From positions 1 to 47,982 of the forward strand of contig JANYGW010000148.1 in NCBI GenBank assembly GCA_025359245.1: DNA of 47,982 nt, given 5' to 3'. The DNA is from Massilia sp. (lineage in GTDB: Bacteria; Pseudomonadota; Gammaproteobacteria; Burkholderiales; Burkholderiaceae_D). The first letter of the stretch is position 1. Every line of letters begins with the position of its first letter. The position numbers were made by a program, and so were the translations under genes. The notes below the pieces were generated by a model. It was not told where the DNA came from, did no database searches, and was given only the letters and a program-made list of their open reading frames with translations. Below are positions 44,303 to 47,982 of this stretch, one piece after another.

Positions 44303-45337
44303 ATGCGTACAAGAGTTTGCATCACCATTGATACCGAGTTCAGCATCGCCGGCGCGTTTTCCGATGCCGCGCGCCTGCCCGTTGCCGAACCTTTGGTCTG
44401 GTGCAATGTGAATGGCCGCTCCGAAGGCCTGGGCTTCATGCTCGACACCTTCCAGCAATATGCGGTGCGCGCCAGTTTTTTTGTCGAAACCGTGCAGCGC
44501 TACTATTTCCAGCACGATCCAATGGGGCCGATCGCCAGGCGCATCCACGACGCCGGCCACGAAGTCCAACTGCACACCCATCCGTGCTGGGCCCTGTTCG
44601 AACACGCCGACTGGTGGCAGCGCTCGCGCGGCATGCGCGGGCGCGACGATTTCCATGGCATGCCGGTGGCGCAATCGGTGCACCTGATTGAGCAGGGACT
44701 GGACACTTTTCGCAGCTGGGGCTTGCCGCGGCCGCTCGCTTTTCGTAGCGGCAACCTGCAGCACGATGATAATTTATACCAGGCGCTGGCGCAGGCCGGA
44801 ATTCCCTACAGCTCGAACGTGGGGATCGCCATTTCCGACAGCGGCGATGCGCGCTATGCGCTGTACAGCGGGGCGCACCGGCGCCACGGCGTCGTTGAAT
44901 TTCCCGTGCTCACGTTCGCCGACTGGCAACTGGGAGGCAAACAACATAGGAAGTCGCTTACCATCGCCGGATCCAGTTTCGCCGAAACCCGGCGCCTGCT
45001 GGAACAGGCCAGGGCAGCGGGCATCCCGCTGGTCGTGGTGCTGACCCATCCGTTCGAATATGTGCACAACCGCGACATGGGGTTTGAGCAGAATCGCCGC
45101 AACAGCCTGACGCAGGGGCGTTTGGTGAGCTTGTGCAAATTTTTGCAAGATAATGACGACCGGTTCGAGGCGGTCGGACTGGCCGAGGCGGCCGCCGCGG
45201 TCCACGTGGCCGAGGATGGCCCGAATATCCTGCTGCAGGGCACGCTAAGGCACAGCCTGCCGCGCATGGCCGCGCAATTGGCGCACGATCGAATCGGACA
45301 GTGGAAACTGGCGCGTACCTACGGCAAGCCGGCCTGA
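44303..45337 (+). CDS. Polysaccharide deacetylase-like protein
   Basis: The protein has 344 residues from the ATG at 44303. It opens directly with ITIDTEFSIAG, the Asp-rich motif 1 of the NodB fold. ASFFVETVQRYYF and HEVQLHTHPCW supply the His pair, and LAFRSGNLQHDDN is the Arg motif. There is no signal peptide, so a cytoplasmic role is likely. It is the last EPS-type gene before the tRNA remnant and stands alone, transcribed away from the dehydrogenase. A link to sugar N-deacetylation is inferred from the family. Confidence 0.85.
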   Translation: MRTRVCITIDTEFSIAGAFSDAARLPVAEPLVWCNVNGRSEGLGFMLDTFQQYAVRASFFVETVQRYYFQHDPMGPIARRIHDAGHEVQLHTHPCWALFEHADWWQRSRGMRGRDDFHGMPVAQSVHLIEQGLDTFRSWGLPRPLAFRSGNLQHDDNLYQALAQAGIPYSSNVGIAISDSGDARYALYSGAHRRHGVVEFPVLTFADWQLGGKQHRKSLTIAGSSFAETRRLLEQARAAGIPLVVVLTHPFEYVHNRDMGFEQNRRNSLTQGRLVSLCKFLQDNDDRFEAVGLAEAAAAVHVAEDGPNILLQGTLRHSLPRMAAQLAHDRIGQWKLARTYGKPA

Positions 45338-45374
45338 CGGCAGGCGCGGCACTGTATACGTGCGAGGAAAAATC

Positions 45375-45423
45375 TGGTGCGGCTGGCGGGGATCGAACCC
45401 ACGACCCTTGGCTTCGGAGGCCA
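45375..45423. other. Putative attachment-site core (tRNA-Arg 3' end) at island boundary
   Basis: The 49 bases from the anticodon stem to CCA are those usually shared between attL and attR when an element inserts in a tRNA gene. On the CCA side the GC-rich chromosomal genes continue. On the other side base composition drops and phage-defence-type genes begin. The intact tRNA-Arg(CCG) would then lie at the far end of the element, outside the window. No integrase gene is visible here. Confidence 0.5.
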
Positions 45424-45447
45424 GTCCGCTCATCTATGGGAAGCCGC
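45375..45447 (-). tRNA. Degenerate tRNA-Arg (anticodon CCG), intact 3' half
   Basis: Read on the minus strand, the 3' half is complete. The anticodon arm CTGGC-CTCCGAA-GCCAA has anticodon CCG at 45415-45417 and a one-pair mismatch. A variable loop, a T arm GTGGG-TTCGATC-CCCGC, an acceptor strand CAGCCGC, a discriminator A and an encoded CCA follow. The 5' half starts with GCGGCT, which pairs with the acceptor, but the D arm is only 16 bases and does not fold normally. It is either a non-functional remnant left by element insertion or a very divergent gene. I favour the remnant. Confidence 0.6.
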
Positions 45448-45536
45448 GCTGTTGCTGCAACTCCTTGATTCTACACAGTATAGCAACCGGCAACAAAAGG
45501 CAACAAGGGGCACCAATGAGAAGAAAATACCCCTGT

Positions 45537-45570
45537 TTTCTCCCCAAATTTCTCCCCAAAATTTCTCCCC
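45537..45570. repeat. Three direct copies of TTTCTCCCC
   Basis: Copies start at 45537, 45549 and 45562, so the periods are 12 and 13 bases, just after the stop of the AbiEii-like gene and about 115 bases from the tRNA remnant. A shorter repeat pair (GGCAACAA, 45489 and 45499) lies between. Tandem sites this close to an att core resemble arm-type sites for a tyrosine recombinase, but that is inference. Confidence 0.5.
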
Positions 45571-45575
45571 ATCTT

Positions 45576-46523
45576 CTAGCCGGAGTCTTTCTCGGCGAAC
45601 AGAAGTGCCTTCAACGCGGCGACTTGGGTTGCGCTCTTCTTTGCCTGATTCTTCTTGAACCGCGTCAGATTCTCCAACTTCCATCGCAGGGCCGGGAGCG
45701 CCTGGACATCCGGATTCGGCAGAAGCGTCCAGTCTGGATTGGCATCGGCCAGGCTGACCAGAAACTCACGATGGCGGCCCGTCAATTTTTCCATCATGTC
45801 GCGGCGCAGCCGGCTTCGCGTTTCCAGCAGTACCTCAAGTGAAGGGGGTTCTGCCTCAGTCATACCGATGAACTGGTCTTCGTAGATTTGACGAAGCTCG
45901 AGGTCGTTGCCACCCAAGACTTCGTGGGTTGGGCGATTGTGGCCCGCAAGGTAGACGACGAAGCAATCGACCATGGCCGATGTCAGTCCACCGTTCTGGT
46001 AGAGCAGCCAAACGTCAAACAAGTCTCTTGGGTGCTGTCGGTCTAATGCGGCGACGAGCTTACTTGCGTATAGTTCATCGTGGTCAAAAATCGGTGCGTA
46101 GACTTGAATGCCAAATTGTTTGACCACTGCCGCCGAGACGGACTGACGCGCCGTGACCGGCAGAACCGTACCTCTGAACACAGTATTGACTTCAATCTTG
46201 AGCCTAATGTTGTCGTTGCCTTCCATGACTAGCAGTTTCGATTCAGGCTCGTTCCCGGCTCGAACTGGCCAAGCTTTCATCCCTCGGGCTTCCAACCTAC
46301 TCGCTATGTCTTGAAGCGCTTTTGCTATTGTCGCTAAGGCGACGTCCCTGGGCTCGGTGCCGTTGAGATAAACCAGGTCGATGTCGACTGACAGGCGCGG
46401 CGCCTCTTGGACAAACAAATTGATGGCAGTACCGCCTTTGATGGCAAATTGTCCGTCAACGAATACATCTGGAATTACATCCAACAGCAATCGGACCGTC
46501 TTGATATATGTGGCGTCAAGCAT
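45576..46523 (-). CDS. abiEii: AbiEii-type nucleotidyltransferase toxin
   Basis: The protein has 315 residues from the ATG at 46523, two bases after the antitoxin stop. A longer frame to 46598 runs into that gene and is rejected. The AbiEii/DUF1814 core is visible: FAIKGGTAINLFV (27-38), then RLSVDIDLVYL with Asp47/Asp49, and ASKLVAALDRQHPRDLFDVWLL further on. Such toxins are nucleotidyltransferases of type IV toxin-antitoxin and abortive-infection systems. Related toxins modify tRNA acceptor ends (known for MenT). Base composition is clearly lower in GC than in the EPS genes. Confidence 0.88.
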   Translation of the reverse strand: MLDATYIKTVRLLLDVIPDVFVDGQFAIKGGTAINLFVQEAPRLSVDIDLVYLNGTEPRDVALATIAKALQDIASRLEARGMKAWPVRAGNEPESKLLVMEGNDNIRLKIEVNTVFRGTVLPVTARQSVSAAVVKQFGIQVYAPIFDHDELYASKLVAALDRQHPRDLFDVWLLYQNGGLTSAMVDCFVVYLAGHNRPTHEVLGGNDLELRQIYEDQFIGMTEAEPPSLEVLLETRSRLRRDMMEKLTGRHREFLVSLADANPDWTLLPNPDVQALPALRWKLENLTRFKKNQAKKSATQVAALKALLFAEKDSG

Positions 46524-46525
46524 GT

Positions 46526-47281
46526 TTATTTTATAGTGAGGAGGGTGCCGTCCTGAAGGCGGCGGGTCCATCGAGTTTTGCTTCCGAGCTTGAAGCAAAA
46601 GCGCTCGCGTAAGGCAACGACATCAATGGTGTTTGTTTGTTGCGCAAGCTGCAGAAACAAGCGGACAGGTTTGACGCGAGTGCATGCCGTCAATAGAGCG
46701 CCGACCACTTCCAGGCGCATGCTGGAAAAGGACTCGAACAAGTGAGTCGCTTCCTCCAAGTCCTGCGTAACACCGACTTCGTTCAAGACCTCTAGCAGCG
46801 CGCGTTCGCGGGTGGAAACGTACAAACCGGCAGCATGGTCCGAAATCAGGGCATATCCCTCGTCGTCGAGAAGCGGCCTGAGCAAATCTACGTCAAACAA
46901 TGCGCGTTGATGGTAACGCGCTGGGAAACGCGAAGTGAACCAATCCGGCAGCTTGAGACGTTGTGTTCCCCACAATTGGATTCTTGAACGAGAGCTAACG
47001 TTATGACGTATTCCTTGCCATGAAAGTGCAGTCTTTCCACCTACGTGCAGGCCGGGGTTCCGCTTCTGCAAGTAGAGCAGACAGTCGTCGAGCTGTAAGG
47101 TGTCGTTGGGATATGCGTAGGTCCCCTGCTCCAAGCGCTCCAGCCAGCCGTTCTTCGCATACTTGGCGGCCAAGGCTGGAGATATCCCATATTCCGCTAG
47201 CTCGGCCAGTCCAAAGGGTTGCCCGTGATGCAACCCTTGAAGAACAAGTTTGAGTAACGAATGTCGAGAATTTGGCTTCAT
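46526..47281 (-). CDS. abiEi: AbiEi-type antitoxin and repressor
   Basis: The protein has 251 residues. An N-terminal winged helix (about 8-60: PFGLAELAEYGISPALAAKY, WLERLEQGTYAYP) is followed by the AbiEi C-terminal domain (HVGGKTALSWQGIRH, STRERALLEVLNEVG). AbiEi proteins repress their own promoter through inverted repeats and neutralise the toxin without binding it stably (established for streptococcal AbiE). The start has no ribosome site and lies against one arm of the inverted repeat at 47282-47349, so the message may be leaderless or nearly so. Confidence 0.87.
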   Translation of the reverse strand: MKPNSRHSLLKLVLQGLHHGQPFGLAELAEYGISPALAAKYAKNGWLERLEQGTYAYPNDTLQLDDCLLYLQKRNPGLHVGGKTALSWQGIRHNVSSRSRIQLWGTQRLKLPDWFTSRFPARYHQRALFDVDLLRPLLDDEGYALISDHAAGLYVSTRERALLEVLNEVGVTQDLEEATHLFESFSSMRLEVVGALLTACTRVKPVRLFLQLAQQTNTIDVVALRERFCFKLGSKTRWTRRLQDGTLLTIK

Positions 47282-47349
47282 GGTTAAATTTTACAACATA
47301 AAGCAAACATGAAAAATTGAAAGTTTGATTTTTACTCCAAAATTTAACC
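47282..47349 (-). promoter_or_regulatory. abiE promoter/operator with 11-bp inverted repeat
   Basis: GGTTAAATTTT (47282-47292) and AAAATTTAACC (47339-47349) are perfect inverted copies 46 bases apart, in a very AT-rich stretch. The first copy touches the abiEi start codon. Between them, on the minus strand, TTTCAA and TATGTT with a 16-base spacer form a possible promoter. Paired inverted repeats are the known arrangement for cooperative AbiEi binding. Confidence 0.6.
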
Positions 47350-47413
47350 CATGGATGAATCTGGCGTCAAAATGCAAACATCAAGCGATTTCGTCACTTC
47401 GACCTGCAATCTT

Positions 47414-47722
47414 TCATCCTGACATTAACTTGTACTGAGCATTTGCTTCCACCTTTGAACCAGTGGCAACTGACCACGCGCCAAAGAGCAACATCCTGGA
47501 GCTAGTAATTGCACCGGGGTTCCTCGGGCAAATATGAGGGAAACCCACCGTATACCAACCGCCCATAGCCGAAAAATGCCCCGCGGGCGACGTTCGGCCG
47601 GCGAGCGCAATAAGAGCATCTTCCAGCACGTCCCCGTTGTCACGCACAGAACACACATCCAAAGCATTTCGCAAATCTCAAGAAATATGTTGCCACATGG
47701 AATTTATTCTGGCATAGTTCAT
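47414..47722 (-). pseudogene. Small unrecognised reading frame with one in-frame TGA
   Basis: An ATG at 47722 has a good ribosome site (GGGAG, five bases upstream) and reads MNYARINSMWQHIS, then meets TGA at 47678-47680. The same frame continues without interruption for 88 codons to 47414. I do not recognise the product. The downstream part includes GGWYTVGFPHICPRNPG and FGAWSVATGS. It may be a decayed gene, or the real start may lie after the TGA. Chance remains possible. Confidence 0.3.
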
Positions 47723-47787
47723 ATCACTCCCTGTTTGAGAAACCGTATAACAGCGCCCACAACGCGGCGTTGGCTGAGCTCTGCTGC

Positions 47788-47982
47788 TCAATTATTCGGT
47801 TCCTTAAAAATCTGGCGAGACAGGTCTATAGCCTGGAGCAAAAACTGAGTGTGCTCACGCGAGTTGATGGCCCGGTTTTCACGTAAATCGATGGTCCTAC
47901 CCCGAGCTATTTTAGCGACAGCAGCGCCGGCGAAGGCGCTGCTTTTGAACTCTGGTCAGAACGGTTCGCCGTCGAACCTGGC
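47788..47982 (-). pseudogene. C-terminal fragment of an unrecognised gene entering from the right edge
   Basis: One frame enters the window at 47982 (ARFDGEPF), meets a TGA at 47956-47958, and continues as PEFKSSAFAGAAVAKIARGR to a TGA at 47788-47790. No start codon is available after the first TGA. The sequence has protein-like composition (a charged helix ending REHTQFLLQAIDLSRQIF). A gene end with a nonsense change is one reading. A coincidental frame is another. Confidence 0.3.

Noticed and set aside
45360..45842. Plus-strand frame of 160 codons over the tRNA remnant
   Set aside because: It reads through the tRNA antisense and the end of the toxin gene. Such frames over tRNA genes are common artefacts.
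47534..47848. 104-codon plus-strand frame near the right edge
   Set aside because: Basic, Ser/Arg-rich translation without a ribosome site, antisense to the more protein-like minus-strand frames.

Overview
The window looks like a chromosomal exopolysaccharide locus from a GC-rich betaproteobacterium. The closest impression is family Oxalobacteraceae (Massilia/Duganella/Janthinobacterium-like). That placement rests on gene content, base composition and the tRNA type, not on a database match. Its core is a nearly complete XrtA (exosortase A)/PEP-CTERM-type exopolysaccharide cluster at about 2.8-43.8 kb. A less GC-rich segment with an AbiE toxin-antitoxin pair starts at a tRNA-Arg remnant near 45.4 kb and runs off the right edge.

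Layout. 1-2.6 kb (minus): a four-gene unit with a Tat-like exported protein carrying a GYWKNH motif, a PqqD-like protein, an HPr-kinase-like ATPase and a nucleotidyltransferase cut by the window edge. A well-spaced sigma-54 (-24/-12) promoter lies in front. 2.8-4.4 kb (minus): a Wza-type export lipoprotein and a trypsin-like protease, the latter apparently with a CTG start. 4.7-22.2 kb (plus): thirteen tightly overlapping genes (Wzc-like chain-length protein, tyrosine kinase, beta-barrel, ATPase with two frameshifts, deacetylase, FemAB-like protein, glycosyltransferases, exosortase XrtA, amidotransferase, and a deacetylase-glycosyltransferase fusion). 22.2-27.9 kb (minus): two glycosyltransferases, a sugar aminotransferase, a fused acyltransferase/ketoisomerase and a flippase, together predicting a dTDP-3-acetamido-3,6-dideoxyhexose branch. 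28.0-30.8 kb (minus) and 30.9-35.0 kb (plus): a divergent acyl/aminoacyl module (AMP ligase, PLP decarboxylase, aminotransferase, FemAB/GNAT protein, acyl carrier protein, two atypical alpha/beta hydrolases). 35.0-43.8 kb (minus): a beta-helix lyase-like protein, response regulator PrsR and kinase PrsK, the priming sugar transferase, and UDP-HexNAc epimerase and dehydrogenase genes. 44.3-45.3 kb (plus): a further deacetylase-like gene.

How it works together (inference from family knowledge). The dehydrogenase/epimerase pair and the dTDP-sugar genes supply precursors. The priming transferase and glycosyltransferases build the repeat unit and the flippase moves it. The Wzc, kinase, Wza and beta-barrel proteins polymerise and export it, and deacetylases, FemAB-like and acyl-carrier enzymes modify it. 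XrtA anchors PEP-CTERM proteins made elsewhere in the genome. PrsK/PrsR with sigma-54 are the likely regulators, and the sigma-54 promoter of the left-hand unit suggests it belongs to the same regulon.

The most interesting parts are the left-edge kinase/PqqD/nucleotidyltransferase unit with its candidate substrate, the two frameshifts in the XrtA-associated ATPase, the acyl-carrier module, and the island boundary in the tRNA-Arg remnant.
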